The notes: a model not told the origin generated them from the sequence alone. A DNA stretch of 12,006 bases from Candidatus Omnitrophota bacterium (GCA_016196415.1 JACPXS010000039.1:1-12006); one strand, 5' to 3'; counted from the first letter of the stretch, positions 1 to 6,706 are shown. Translations and numbers: made by a program.

Positions 1-1
1 C

Positions 2-148
2 GAGGCGGTCAAGCGGGATATTGAGCAGGCCGCCAAGCTCGGGATTTCCAGCACGCCGACCTATGTGGTCAACGGGATGCTGATGGCGGGCGGGATCACT
101 CCCGCCGTCTTTGAAGCGTTGGCCGGGGTGCTGCGCGAGAAACGGTGA
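2..148 (+). CDS. C-terminal end of a thioredoxin-fold (DsbA-like) protein, partial
   Basis: The window opens inside this gene; 48 residues and a TGA stop are visible. The fragment contains GISSTPTYVVNG, the Thr-cisPro turn and following beta strand typical of DsbA/thioredoxin-fold oxidoreductases, then a short linker and a C-terminal helix (PAVFEALAGVLREK). In this family the cis-proline packs against the active-site CxxC, which would lie upstream of the window. The protein is probably a periplasmic thiol-disulfide oxidoreductase or the thioredoxin domain of a larger protein; the fragment cannot tell which. It lies 87 bp before a peroxiredoxin gene on the same strand, which fits a small redox group. 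Confidence 0.75.
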   Translation, partial: EAVKRDIEQAAKLGISSTPTYVVNGMLMAGGITPAVFEALAGVLREKR

Positions 149-235
149 GCCCCCGACGGTTCACCCTCCTTCGCCCGTGGAGCCCCACGGCCCGCTCCAG
201 AAGGAGCGCGCCGGAAGGGCACGAGGAGCATCATC

Positions 236-772
236 ATGCCACCCCGCACACTGACCGTGGGCGATCGCGCCCCAGCGTTTCGCCTGAAGACGGGAAGCGG
301 CGACACCATCGAGCTAGCCCGCTTGCGAGGCAAGACGGTCGTCTTGTATTTCTATCCCAAGGATGACACGCCAGGCTGCACTAAGGAAGCCTGCGGGTTC
401 CGCGATGCGCTCTCGCAGTTCACCAAGGAACACGCGGTGGTCCTGGGGGTCAGCCGCGACGATGCGGATTCCCATCGGCGCTTTGCGGAGAAGTTTCGCC
501 TGAGCGTTCCATTGCTCAGCGACCCCGATGCGTCCATCGCCAAGGCCTACGGGGTCTACAAGCAGAAATCGATGTACGGCCGCACATATTGGGGTATTGA
601 GCGGACCACGTTCATCATCGATGGGCAGGGCCGCATTGCCGCGATCTTCCCCAACGTGAGTGTCGATGGCCACCCCGAAGCGGTCCTCCAGGCGATCCGA
701 GTCCAGGCGGCGAGCACGCGCGCCTCGCGTCCGGAGCGCCGCGTGGCATCCACGCGCGCCGCAAGCCGCTAG
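236..772 (+). CDS. bcp: Thioredoxin-dependent peroxiredoxin, Bcp/PrxQ type
   Basis: 178-residue AhpC/TSA-family thiol peroxidase that reduces H2O2 and organic hydroperoxides, probably in the cytoplasm with thioredoxin as donor. The active site is the Bcp signature PGCTKEACGFRD: peroxidatic Cys48 and, five residues on, resolving Cys53, the atypical 2-Cys arrangement of PrxQ. The core (GDRAPAF, VVLYFYPKDDTPGC, then ERTTFIIDGQGRI) is complete by about residue 158. The last 20 residues are a low-complexity Arg/Ala/Ser tail beyond the usual family length of about 155. The start is supported by GAGGAG at 223-228, 7 nt upstream. The 3' end overlaps the longest version of the next reading frame. The upstream fragment is also a thiol-redox protein. 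Confidence 0.93.
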   Translation: MPPRTLTVGDRAPAFRLKTGSGDTIELARLRGKTVVLYFYPKDDTPGCTKEACGFRDALSQFTKEHAVVLGVSRDDADSHRRFAEKFRLSVPLLSDPDASIAKAYGVYKQKSMYGRTYWGIERTTFIIDGQGRIAAIFPNVSVDGHPEAVLQAIRVQAASTRASRPERRVASTRAASR

Positions 773-1214
773 GATTCGTCCAGTTCAGGCGGCACCGCCG
801 ATCGCGCGGGATCCCAGGTTGGAAGAAGGCCTGGTGCTCTACAACCACCACCGCTTCTTCGAGTGCCATGATGTCTTGGAGCGGCTCTGGCTTCAGGCTG
901 AGGGGCGCGCCCGCGATTTCTACAAAGGGTTGATCCAAGCGGCCGTCGCCTTCCATCATTGGTCCGGAGGAAATCCCGGCGGGGCGATGAGCCTCTACCG
1001 CTCCTCGAGCCGGTACCTGCGCAAGTATCGACCAGAGTTTCTCGGCGTGGATGTAGACGGGTTTCTCCAGCGGTATACCGAGCTCTTCGGCTGGCTGCGA
1101 CGGCATCGCCTTCGGTATGATCCCCACCTCGTGCCGCCCCTACGCTGGGCGAGCCCGCGTGCCCTAGCGCTCCCACCGTTGCACGCCAGCAGACCACGAA
1201 GTCGCCTTCGGTAA
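660..1214 (+). CDS. DUF309 domain protein
   Basis: Residues 53-140 of the longest form match the small helical DUF309 family: RLEEGLVLYNHHRFFECHDV, then ERLW, DFYKGLIQAAVAFHHW and a GNPGGAMSLY segment. The pattern F-E-C/A-H-[DE]-x-L-E-x-x-W followed by GLIQ-A-x-A-x-x-H is its hallmark; function is unknown. The start is uncertain. ATG at 660 overlaps bcp by 113 bp out of frame and adds about 50 residues of Arg/Ser/Pro-rich low-complexity sequence. TTG at 819 would begin exactly at the domain, but I see no good ribosome binding site there. The last 25 residues are also low complexity, and the stop codon lies within a 6-bp hairpin (1203-1218). Confidence 0.75.
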   Translation: MSMATPKRSSRRSESRRRARAPRVRSAAWHPRAPQAARIRPVQAAPPIARDPRLEEGLVLYNHHRFFECHDVLERLWLQAEGRARDFYKGLIQAAVAFHHWSGGNPGGAMSLYRSSSRYLRKYRPEFLGVDVDGFLQRYTELFGWLRRHRLRYDPHLVPPLRWASPRALALPPLHASRPRSRLR

Positions 1215-1286
1215 GGCGGACACCAGCAGCGCCGTCCCCGCGCGGGGAGGGATCGGCCAAGCGTCCCCCTGATTGGGAGCAGTGGC

Positions 1287-1880
1287 ATGCCATCTGAGCG
1301 CTTCGCGAAGGTCATCGAGCAGATTGATCAGTTGAACAGCCAGGATCCCAATCAGGAACTGATCAACGGCGTGCCGCATCCGCGCGAGCGCCTCTACGCC
1401 CAGCGGGTCAGCGATTGGGTGAGGCGGCTGGATCCGCATGGGTCGGAAGCGTTGCGCATCGCCGCGCACGGCCAACATGTCCGTCGCTGGACGATTCCGA
1501 GACACCGGTATGAGATGAATCGGCGCGGCTACCTCCGTTGGCGCGAGACGCTCAAAGCCTTTCACGCCGACACCGTGGGGGGGCTGATGCGGCAGGCGGG
1601 ATATCCGGAGGCGATGATCCAGCGCGTCCAAACGATCATGAGCAAGCGCCGGCTTCCGGAGGATCCAAAGACGCAGACGCTTGAAGACGCCCTGTGCCTT
1701 GTCTTCCTCCAGACGCAGTTCAGCGAGCTCAGAGCCAAAACGCCGGATGACACCATGCGCGAGATTCTCAGGAAGACGTGGAAGAAAATGAGCCGGCGGG
1801 GCCGCGCTGCAGCGCTGCAGGGGCAATTCACCGACGAGGATCGGACGTTCCTCGCGCAGGCGATTGCAGGAGTTGATTAG
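1287..1880 (+). CDS. DUF4202 domain protein
   Basis: 197 residues, nearly all one conserved domain. Recognisable blocks are RFAKVIEQIDQLNSQDPN, a SEALRIAAHGQHVRRWTIPR segment, RRGYLRWRETLKAFHA, LEDALCLVFLQTQF and RKTWKKMSRRG. These match the DUF4202 family, which resembles HD-type helical proteins through its conserved His/Arg and Glu-Asp positions; the activity is unknown. Start: GGGAG at 1275-1279 lies 7 nt before the ATG. The stop codon overlaps the nth stop codon on the opposite strand by 3-4 bp, so the two genes converge with no spacer. A 24-bp palindrome 20 bp downstream, inside nth, may end the transcript. Confidence 0.85.
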   Translation: MPSERFAKVIEQIDQLNSQDPNQELINGVPHPRERLYAQRVSDWVRRLDPHGSEALRIAAHGQHVRRWTIPRHRYEMNRRGYLRWRETLKAFHADTVGGLMRQAGYPEAMIQRVQTIMSKRRLPEDPKTQTLEDALCLVFLQTQFSELRAKTPDDTMREILRKTWKKMSRRGRAAALQGQFTDEDRTFLAQAIAGVD

Positions 1881-2527
1881 GGCTGGTACGAGGGACAGAG
1901 CGCGTGCCCGATCGGGCACGCGCCGCACTGGGGGGCCTTGGCGGTGCAGATCCTCCGGCCATGCCGGATCATCTGGTGGCCGAAGCGGGTCCATCGCGGT
2001 GGGGGAACGAGCCCCATCAGGTCTTGTTCAATCTTGTCCCGGTTGGTGTGGGTGGTCAGACCAAGGCGTTGGCTCAGGCGCATGACGTGGGTGTCCACGA
2101 CGATTCCCGCTTGGATCCCGAAGGCGTTGCCGAGCACGACGTTGGCGGTTTTGCGCGCGACCCCGGGCAACTGAATCAGGTCTTCCATGCGATTGGGCAC
2201 GCGGCCATCGAAGCGCTCGACCAGGATCTGGCAGGCCGACTTGATGCTCTTGGCCTTCGTGCGATAAAAGTTGACCCGCGCGATGTCGCGCTCGAGCGCC
2301 GCGAGGGTCGCGGTGGCGTAGTCCGTCGCGGCGGTGTACTGCTTGAACAGCTCCGCCGTCACCGTGTTCACGAGCGCATCCGTGCATTGCGCCGAGAGGA
2401 TGGTCGCCACCAAGAGTTCCAAGGGGTTGGTGAAGCGTAGGGAACAGGTCGCATCAGGGTAGGCTCGTTCCAGGACCCCGAGGATCTTGCCCGTGCGTTT
2501 GCTCGCCGGCAGGAGTGACGGAGCCAT
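1877..2527 (-). CDS. nth: Endonuclease III, DNA glycosylase/AP lyase with [4Fe-4S] cluster
   Basis: 216 residues. Base-excision-repair enzyme that removes oxidised pyrimidines and cuts the abasic site. Visible features: the helix-hairpin-helix LPGVARKTA (120-128) with the catalytic Lys126, the catalytic Asp145 in VVDTHVMRL, LLVATILSAQCTD near the N-terminus, and a C-terminal cluster loop with Cys194, 201, 204 and 211. The cysteine spacing is C-x6-C-x2-C-x6-C; the classical enzyme has x5 in the last interval, so one residue is inserted. That interval lies within a perfect 24-bp palindrome (1900-1923). No Shine-Dalgarno precedes the ATG; a promoter ends 6 nt before it, so the message is probably leaderless. 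Confidence 0.95.
   Translation of the reverse strand: MAPSLLPASKRTGKILGVLERAYPDATCSLRFTNPLELLVATILSAQCTDALVNTVTAELFKQYTAATDYATATLAALERDIARVNFYRTKAKSIKSACQILVERFDGRVPNRMEDLIQLPGVARKTANVVLGNAFGIQAGIVVDTHVMRLSQRLGLTTHTNRDKIEQDLMGLVPPPRWTRFGHQMIRHGRRICTAKAPQCGACPIGHALCPSYQP
1900..1923. repeat. Perfect 24-bp palindrome inside the nth 3' end
   Basis: Each half reads GCGCGTGCCCGA; the second half is its exact reverse complement, centred on CGATCG. It lies in the codons between and after the last two iron-sulfur cysteines of nth, 20 bp beyond the DUF4202 stop. It could form a 10-12 bp cruciform or RNA hairpin and serve as a terminator for the DUF4202 transcript, but no T-tract follows on the + strand. 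Confidence 0.9.
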
Positions 2528-2533
2528 GGGCTT

Positions 2534-2562
2534 ATTCTACGGAGCCGGCGGGATTCCTGCAA
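2534..2562 (-). promoter_or_regulatory. Sigma70-type promoter of nth, predicted leaderless
   Basis: On the minus strand a -35 box TTGCAG (2562-2557) and a -10 box TAGAAT (2539-2534) are separated by exactly 17 bp. The nth ATG begins at 2527, 6 nt after the -10 box, so the expected transcription start coincides with the start codon. No Shine-Dalgarno is present in that gap. Confidence 0.65.
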
Positions 2563-2566
2563 GGGG

Positions 2567-2595
2567 TTGCGAGGGATAGGAAAGGTCGTTAGAAT
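2567..2595 (+). promoter_or_regulatory. Sigma70-type promoter of the PilZ gene, predicted leaderless
   Basis: A -35 box TTGCGA (2567-2572) and a -10 box TAGAAT (2590-2595) have a 17-bp spacer. The ATG of the PilZ gene is at 2602, again 6 nt past the -10 box, the same geometry as the divergent nth promoter. The AGGAAAGG upstream overlaps the promoter spacer and would not be transcribed. Confidence 0.65.
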
Positions 2596-2601
2596 AGCGC
2601 C

Positions 2602-3240
2602 ATGGCCATGCCAGCTGCGTCATCGATTCAAGAACGGCGTCAGTTCGCTCGGTCTGAGTGGACTGCGCGCGTGGCCATCAACCTGCTCCGGACCCGCCGG
2701 TCGATTGTTGCTGATCCCGTCGTCAATATCAGCGAGGGAGGGCTGTGCCTGCGCCTCCAGGAAGAGCTTCAGGTCCGTTCGCTTGTGCAGATGCAGCTCA
2801 CCGCCACCGCGGCCGGCGGTTCCTCTGAGCGCACCGGGCAGGGAACCGCGCCCGAATCGTTGCGGACGGGGCGTCCCGTGAGATGCACCGGTCGAGTCAC
2901 CTGGGTGGTCCAGCGGTTAGATTTGCGCGAGGCCCCGCCATTTCTGTTTGACGTCGGCATCGAGTTTGTGGATCCCCCGCCACTGCTTAGGCGCCTGCTG
3001 GTCCAGCGCGGCGCGGCTCTGACATCGAAATCCCGCGAGCCCCACACGAAGACCCTGGAGGCCTCGATCATCCGCGGCCGCCGATTTGTGCCGCGCCTTG
3101 AGCGTTCGTCACGCCCTCCGTTGCGCTGGCATCTGGTCGTTTCAGTGGATGGCGTGCCGTGTTTCAGCAGCCACTTCGCCTCTGAACAGGAGGCATTGGC
3201 GGCCTGGGCTCGGTTTAAGCGCCAACAGGCCAAGCGATAG
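2602..3240 (+). CDS. PilZ-domain protein (predicted c-di-GMP receptor)
   Basis: 212 residues. The N-terminal half is a PilZ domain: the RxxxR motif is R13-QFA-R17 in ERRQFAR, and the [DN]xSxxG motif is N42-I-S44-E-G-G47 in NISEGG. Both c-di-GMP-binding motifs are therefore intact. A central segment (about 70-95) rich in Gly, Ser, Thr and Arg interrupts the barrel between strands. The remaining strands (CTGRVTWVVQRLD, FLFDVGIEFVDPPP) end near residue 132. The C-terminal region (about 150-212) has an Arg-rich stretch and a small module with WHLVVSVDGVPCFSS and a helix, which I do not recognise. An ATG at 2608 is an alternative start. The protein probably acts in the cytoplasm as a c-di-GMP effector; the partner is unknown. 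Confidence 0.85.
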   Translation: MAMPAASSIQERRQFARSEWTARVAINLLRTRRSIVADPVVNISEGGLCLRLQEELQVRSLVQMQLTATAAGGSSERTGQGTAPESLRTGRPVRCTGRVTWVVQRLDLREAPPFLFDVGIEFVDPPPLLRRLLVQRGAALTSKSREPHTKTLEASIIRGRRFVPRLERSSRPPLRWHLVVSVDGVPCFSSHFASEQEALAAWARFKRQQAKR

Positions 3241-3258
3241 CGTGATCGGGAGTTCCAG

Positions 3259-3366
3259 TAGGCAGAAGGCAGGAAGCAGATGGCAGAAAACGGGGAGGGT
3301 TGGAAGACCTCGAGACAGGACTGTGCTGCATTGGTTCGCTGCTGCCTGCCTACTGCTTACTGCCGC
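3259..3366. repeat. Inverted pair of degenerate heptamer arrays
   Basis: Left arm 3259-3286 is four 7-mers (TAGGCAG, AAGGCAG, GAAGCAG, ATGGCAG). Right arm 3339-3366 is four 7-mers of opposite orientation (CTGCTGC, CTGCCTA, CTGCTTA, CTGCCGC). The shared core is GCAG/CTGC with period 7. The arms flank about 52 bp of unrelated sequence and can pair in several registers. The pair fills the gap between the PilZ gene and the ACT gene. Confidence 0.8.
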
Positions 3367-3389
3367 CTGACAACTCGGGAGGGCGTCTC

Positions 3390-3782
3390 ATGCTGAAGAT
3401 TGTCCCACAGATGGCGGTCTTCATGGACAACCGTCCCGGCATGCTCGCCCGAACCTGCCAAGCACTCGCCAATGCCCGCGTCAATATCTTGGCGCTCTCC
3501 ATCCTGGATACCGTGGATCACGCGATTGTCCGGATGGTCGTGGATCAGCCAAAGGAGGCTGAGGCGGTGCTCTCCCGGATGCACGCGATGGTGCAGCGAC
3601 ACGATGTGATTGTGATGGATGTGCCCAATACGATCGGGGCGCTTGCCGGCATCGCCGAGCATCTTGCCGAAGCGGGGATCAACCTGGAATATGCCTACTG
3701 CACTGCGTCAGCTTCTCAGCGCGAGGGCGCGCTGGTCTTGCGGACCAACGACCTGGAAGCGACGATCAACGCCCTGAGCTGA
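3390..3782 (+). CDS. Tandem ACT-domain regulatory protein
   Basis: 130 residues, two ACT domains back to back: residues about 5-66 (QMAVFMDNRPGMLARTCQAL ... VNILALSILDTVDHAIVRMV) and about 73-128 (VIVMDVPNTIGALAGIAEHL ... INLEYAYC). The RPGMLAR and NTIGALAGIAEHL loops are the ligand-binding turns of ACT domains, which usually bind amino acids. There is no catalytic domain, so it is a free-standing sensor. A longer in-frame ORF extends upstream, but GGGAGG at 3377-3382 with 7 nt to ATG 3390 fixes the start and keeps the repeat array out of the protein. The gene stands alone between two inverted short-repeat arrays. Confidence 0.88.
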   Translation: MLKIVPQMAVFMDNRPGMLARTCQALANARVNILALSILDTVDHAIVRMVVDQPKEAEAVLSRMHAMVQRHDVIVMDVPNTIGALAGIAEHLAEAGINLEYAYCTASASQREGALVLRTNDLEATINALS

Positions 3783-3791
3783 CAACGTTGC

Positions 3792-3930
3792 GAGTTCGCG
3801 CGTTTACGCGTTGGCGGGTTGAATCGAGCAAATTCGTCGCTCATCATTGGGACAACCTGGCCTGCGTCCCCAACGGCCGTGTCTGACTGTTCGCGTTCGT
3901 AAACGCGCCAACGCGCTAACACGCCAACGC
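3792..3930. repeat. Inverted pair of degenerate octamer arrays
   Basis: Left arm 3792-3823 is GAGTTCGC, GCGTTTAC, GCGTTGGC, GGGTTGAA. Right arm 3899-3930, read on the minus strand, is GCGTTGGC, GTGTTAGC, GCGTTGGC, GCGTTTAC. The consensus is about GNGTTNRC with period 8. The arms flank about 75 bp. GCGCGTTTACG (3798-3808) pairs perfectly with 3898-3908. The array occupies the whole gap between the ACT gene and the dehydrogenase and ends 6 bp before the latter's ATG. Confidence 0.82.
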
Positions 3931-3935
3931 TTGCG

Positions 3936-4976
3936 ATGAACGCCGTCGTCTTCCGACGCCATGGGGGGCCGGAGGTGCTCGAATACGCCGAACGCCCCGA
4001 CCCTCGTTGCGATGCCGGCCAGATCCTCATTCGCGTCAAGGCCTGCTCGATCAACCATCTGGATCTTTGGATTCGCCAGGGCATGCCGGCGTATCGGATC
4101 ACGCTGCCGCACATTTCAGGGTGCGATGTCGCGGGGATGGTGGAGCGGGTGGGCAGCGGAGTCACGAACGTCCACGTCGGTGACCGAGTCGTCCTCGCTC
4201 CCGGGTTGAGTTGCGGGCAGTGCGAGTGGTGTCGAGCGGGGCACGACAACCTGTGCGCCACCTACGGCATCCGGGGAGCGGCCTGCGACGGCGGCTATGC
4301 GGAGCTCGTGTGCGCCCGCGCGGATGACGCGATGCCGATTCCCCCCGCGGTGTCCTTTGAGGCGGCGGCGGCGTTTCCTCTGGTCTTCCTTACCGCGTGG
4401 CACATGCTGGTGGGACGGGCCAAGCTCCAGGCGGGAGAAGTCGTTCTCGTCCACGCGGCGGGCAGCGGCGTCGGCCATGCCGCCGTGCAGATCGCGAAGT
4501 ACCTCAACGCGACCGTGTATGCCACCGTGGGATCGGAGGCGAAACGCTCCAACGCCGACGCGCTCGGCGCCGATGCCGTCATCAACTACCGACAGGAATC
4601 CTTTGAAGAGCGGATCAGGGCGCTCACCAATTACCGCGGCGTGGATGTGGTGTGTGAGCATGTCGGTCCGCAGACCTGGGATGGGAGCCTGCGGCTGTTG
4701 ACCAGAGGCGGGCGCCTGGTCACCTGCGGCGCCACGAGCGGCCCCAGTGTGGCGCTTGATCTGCGATATGTTTTTTCGCGTCAGCTCACCATCCTCGGGT
4801 CCATGATGGGCACGCGCGCGGAACTCGAGACCGTCACGCGGCTCATCGGGGACGGCGCGCTGCGGGCGGTGATCGACACCGTCTTCCCGTTGCGCGAAGC
4901 GCGGGCGGCCCAGGAACGGATGAGCCATCGCGACGTGTTCGGCAAGCTTCTCCTCGTCATGGAACGAGCGGGGTAA
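3936..4976 (+). CDS. Medium-chain zinc-type dehydrogenase / quinone oxidoreductase-like
   Basis: 346-residue MDR-superfamily NAD(P)H-dependent oxidoreductase. Order: GroES-like N-terminal domain (VVFRRHGGPEVLEY, ACSINHLDLWIRQG), a structural zinc lobe with Cys93, 96, 99 and 107 (CGQCEWCRAGHDNLC), then a Rossmann domain with AAGSGVGHAAVQIAK (174-188) and LGADAVINYR (210-219). The catalytic-zinc positions are changed: Asn40 replaces the usual Cys and GCD (62-64) replaces GHE, as in the NHLD subfamily that keeps only structural zinc. The substrate cannot be named. The ATG has no visible Shine-Dalgarno and lies against the octamer repeat. Bases 4560-4614 reappear near 9633. Confidence 0.9.
   Translation: MNAVVFRRHGGPEVLEYAERPDPRCDAGQILIRVKACSINHLDLWIRQGMPAYRITLPHISGCDVAGMVERVGSGVTNVHVGDRVVLAPGLSCGQCEWCRAGHDNLCATYGIRGAACDGGYAELVCARADDAMPIPPAVSFEAAAAFPLVFLTAWHMLVGRAKLQAGEVVLVHAAGSGVGHAAVQIAKYLNATVYATVGSEAKRSNADALGADAVINYRQESFEERIRALTNYRGVDVVCEHVGPQTWDGSLRLLTRGGRLVTCGATSGPSVALDLRYVFSRQLTILGSMMGTRAELETVTRLIGDGALRAVIDTVFPLREARAAQERMSHRDVFGKLLLVMERAG
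4560..4614 (+). repeat. Source copy of a 55-bp segment duplicated at 9633-9687
   Basis: This stretch encodes the end of the nucleotide-binding motif of the dehydrogenase (about A209 to R226: ALGADAVINYRQESFEER). It matches 9633-9687 at 52 of 55 positions, direct orientation, with the reading frame kept (offset 5073 = 3 x 1691). Because the peptide fits the MDR family consensus here, this is the original copy. Confidence 0.9.
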
Positions 4977-5055
4977 CGTGTTCCACCACGCTGCACGCAT
5001 TCCGCCGTGAGCATCCGTCGTCGGTGAATGGACGAACATCCTGAGGGAGGATCAG

Positions 5056-5679
5056 ATGGCATTTCGCCTGATTCCAAAGGAGCAGTCATTTTTTGATCTC
5101 TTCGAGCAGCTCGCCGGCATTCTGCTCAAGGCGGGCATCCTGCTGGCGGAAGCGACCGAGCGTTTCGAGACGCTGCCGGAAAACGCCAAGCGCATCGAGC
5201 GATTGGAACACGACGGGGATCAAATCACCCACGAGATCTTTACGCGCCTGAACCGGACGTTCCTCACCCCCATTGATCGGGAGGACATCCATCGGCTCGC
5301 CACGGCGCTTGACGATGTCCTGGATCTGATTGAGGCGGCGACCGAGCGGTTCATCCTCTATAAGGTCTCCGCGATCACCCCGCCGGCCCAGCAGATCGCC
5401 AAAGTGATCCAGCAGCAGGTTCAGGAGATCCACCACATCATGCCGAAGTTGCGCCACCTCCGCCGTGAGCATCTCCTCGAGCACTGCATCGAGATCAATC
5501 GGCTTGAGAACGTTGGGGATCGGCTGTTGCGGGATGCGTTTGCCGCGCTGTTTGATGGATTGCCTGATCCCTTGGTCGTGATCAAGTGGCGGGAGCTCTA
5601 TGAGTTCCTGGAATCCGCGACGGATAAGTGCGAAGATGTCGCCAACGTGATCGAAGGGATCGTCTTGAAAAACGCCTAG
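5056..5679 (+). CDS. DUF47 / PhoU-like Pit accessory protein
   Basis: 207 residues, all-helical. It matches the DUF47 family, PhoU-related proteins that pair with Pit-type phosphate permeases. Landmarks: FRLIPKEQSFFDLFEQLA at the N-terminus, ERLEHDGDQITHEIFTRLNR, FLTPIDREDIHRLATALDDV, LDLIEAATERF, and the C-terminal ELYEFLESATDKCEDVANVI. The repeated Glu/Asp patterns correspond to PhoU-type metal-binding positions. Start: GGAGG at 5046-5050, 5 nt from the ATG. The Pit gene follows after 16 bp, which supports a two-gene operon and a role as modulator of that transporter on the cytoplasmic face of the membrane. Confidence 0.92.
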   Translation: MAFRLIPKEQSFFDLFEQLAGILLKAGILLAEATERFETLPENAKRIERLEHDGDQITHEIFTRLNRTFLTPIDREDIHRLATALDDVLDLIEAATERFILYKVSAITPPAQQIAKVIQQQVQEIHHIMPKLRHLRREHLLEHCIEINRLENVGDRLLRDAFAALFDGLPDPLVVIKWRELYEFLESATDKCEDVANVIEGIVLKNA

Positions 5680-5695
5680 CTGCACGCCATTCGCC

Positions 5696-6688
5696 ATGGA
5701 ACCCCACCTCGCTTTGTGGTGCGTGTTAGGTCTGGTCCTCGCGGCGGAATTCGTCAACGGCTGGAACGACGCCACGAATGCCATCGCGACCGTCATTTCC
5801 ACCCGGGTGCTGTCCCCGCTTCAAGCCATCATCATGGCGGTCCTCTTTAACATCCTTGGCGCCCTGTCCGGGACCGCGGTTGCCACGACGATCGGCAAAG
5901 GCATCATCAGCCCCGAGGCGTTGGATCTGACCACCGTGGGCGGCGCCCTCGTCTCGGTCGTCCTGTGGGGCGTTCCCGCCTCCTATCTCGGCTTGCCGAT
6001 CAGCATCACGCATGCCTTGCTGGGAGGGCTGGCGGGAGCGGGTTTTGCCAAGGCGGGGCTCGGTATTTTGCAGTGGGCCGGATGGAAGAAAGTCATCATC
6101 GGGTTGGCGTTCTCCACGTTCTTGGGCTTCATCGGGGGTCTCGTGCTGATGACGCTGATCTACCGGCTCTTCGCGCGCGCCTTACCCGGAACCGTCCGTC
6201 GGATCTTTGGAAAAATTCAAATTCTTTCAGCCGCATTCATGGCATTCAGCCACGGGTCCAATGACGGCCAGAAGTTTATCGGAGTCTTCTCCTTGGTCCT
6301 CCTCTTGGGCGGGGTGCATCACACCTTCCATGTGCCGGTGTGGGTGATGCTCCTGTGCGCGGTCACGATGGGCATGGGCACCTCGATTGGCGGGTGGTCG
6401 ATCATCAAGACGATGGGTATGAAACTGACCAAACTGGAGCCCGTGCATGGATTTGCCGCGGAAACAGCCGCCGCGGCCACCATTGAGGTGGCTTCGCGTC
6501 TTGGCATCCCGCTGAGCACGACCCACACCATCTGCACCGCGATCATGGGCGTCGGGTCCACCCGGCGATTCTCCGCGGTTCGTTGGGGGGTCACCCGGGA
6601 CATTGTCCTCGCGTGGATCCTCACCTTTCCCGTCTGTGGCGTGATCGCCTGGGCGGTCACCACGCTCGCCCGCGCCTTCCTTTCCTAG
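5696..6688 (+). CDS. pit: Low-affinity inorganic phosphate transporter, PiT family
   Basis: 330 residues, about 9-10 membrane segments, inner-membrane H+ (or Na+)-coupled phosphate permease. The two inverted PD001131-type signatures of the family are present: GWNDATNAIATVISTR (22-37) and FSHGSNDGQKFIGV (184-197). SITHALLGGL (103-112) and the repeat-related STTHTICTAIMGVGS (274-288) mark the two homologous halves. A short cytoplasmic loop lies between them (about 158-173). The length suits the compact bacterial form. The ATG lies 16 bp after the DUF47 stop, without an obvious Shine-Dalgarno, suggesting translational coupling. No terminator follows; the next promoter overlaps the 3' end. Confidence 0.95.
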   Translation: MEPHLALWCVLGLVLAAEFVNGWNDATNAIATVISTRVLSPLQAIIMAVLFNILGALSGTAVATTIGKGIISPEALDLTTVGGALVSVVLWGVPASYLGLPISITHALLGGLAGAGFAKAGLGILQWAGWKKVIIGLAFSTFLGFIGGLVLMTLIYRLFARALPGTVRRIFGKIQILSAAFMAFSHGSNDGQKFIGVFSLVLLLGGVHHTFHVPVWVMLLCAVTMGMGTSIGGWSIIKTMGMKLTKLEPVHGFAAETAAAATIEVASRLGIPLSTTHTICTAIMGVGSTRRFSAVRWGVTRDIVLAWILTFPVCGVIAWAVTTLARAFLS

Positions 6689-6706
6689 CGGCCCATCAGG
6701 TATACT
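6677..6706 (+). promoter_or_regulatory. Candidate promoter of the riboswitch-pilin transcript
   Basis: A good -10 box TATACT (6701-6706) lies 12 bp after the pit stop. The best -35 match is the weak TTCCTT (6677-6682, 18-bp spacer), so an activator or another sigma factor is possible. Transcription would begin near 6713, just upstream of the riboswitch. Confidence 0.5.

Noticed and set aside
193..208. Hairpin CGCTCC/GGAGCG upstream of bcp
   Set aside because: Short stem, no T-tract and no known leader motif; could be chance in GC-rich sequence.
1203..1218. Hairpin CGCCTT/AAGGCG at the DUF309 stop as a terminator
   Set aside because: Only a 6-bp stem, no T-tract follows, and the next gene on the same strand starts 70 bp later.
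1904..2440. Plus-strand ORF of 178 codons
   Set aside because: It is the shadow of nth on the opposite strand, which has intact catalytic and iron-sulfur motifs.
3300..3389. Longer version of the ACT protein starting at 3300
   Set aside because: The extra 30 residues translate the repeat array and spacer; a good ribosome binding site precedes ATG 3390 and the first ACT strand begins right after it.
3259..3930. Possible CRISPR array
   Set aside because: Repeat units are only 7 or 8 bp, contiguous without spacers, degenerate and in inverted orientation; no cas genes are present.
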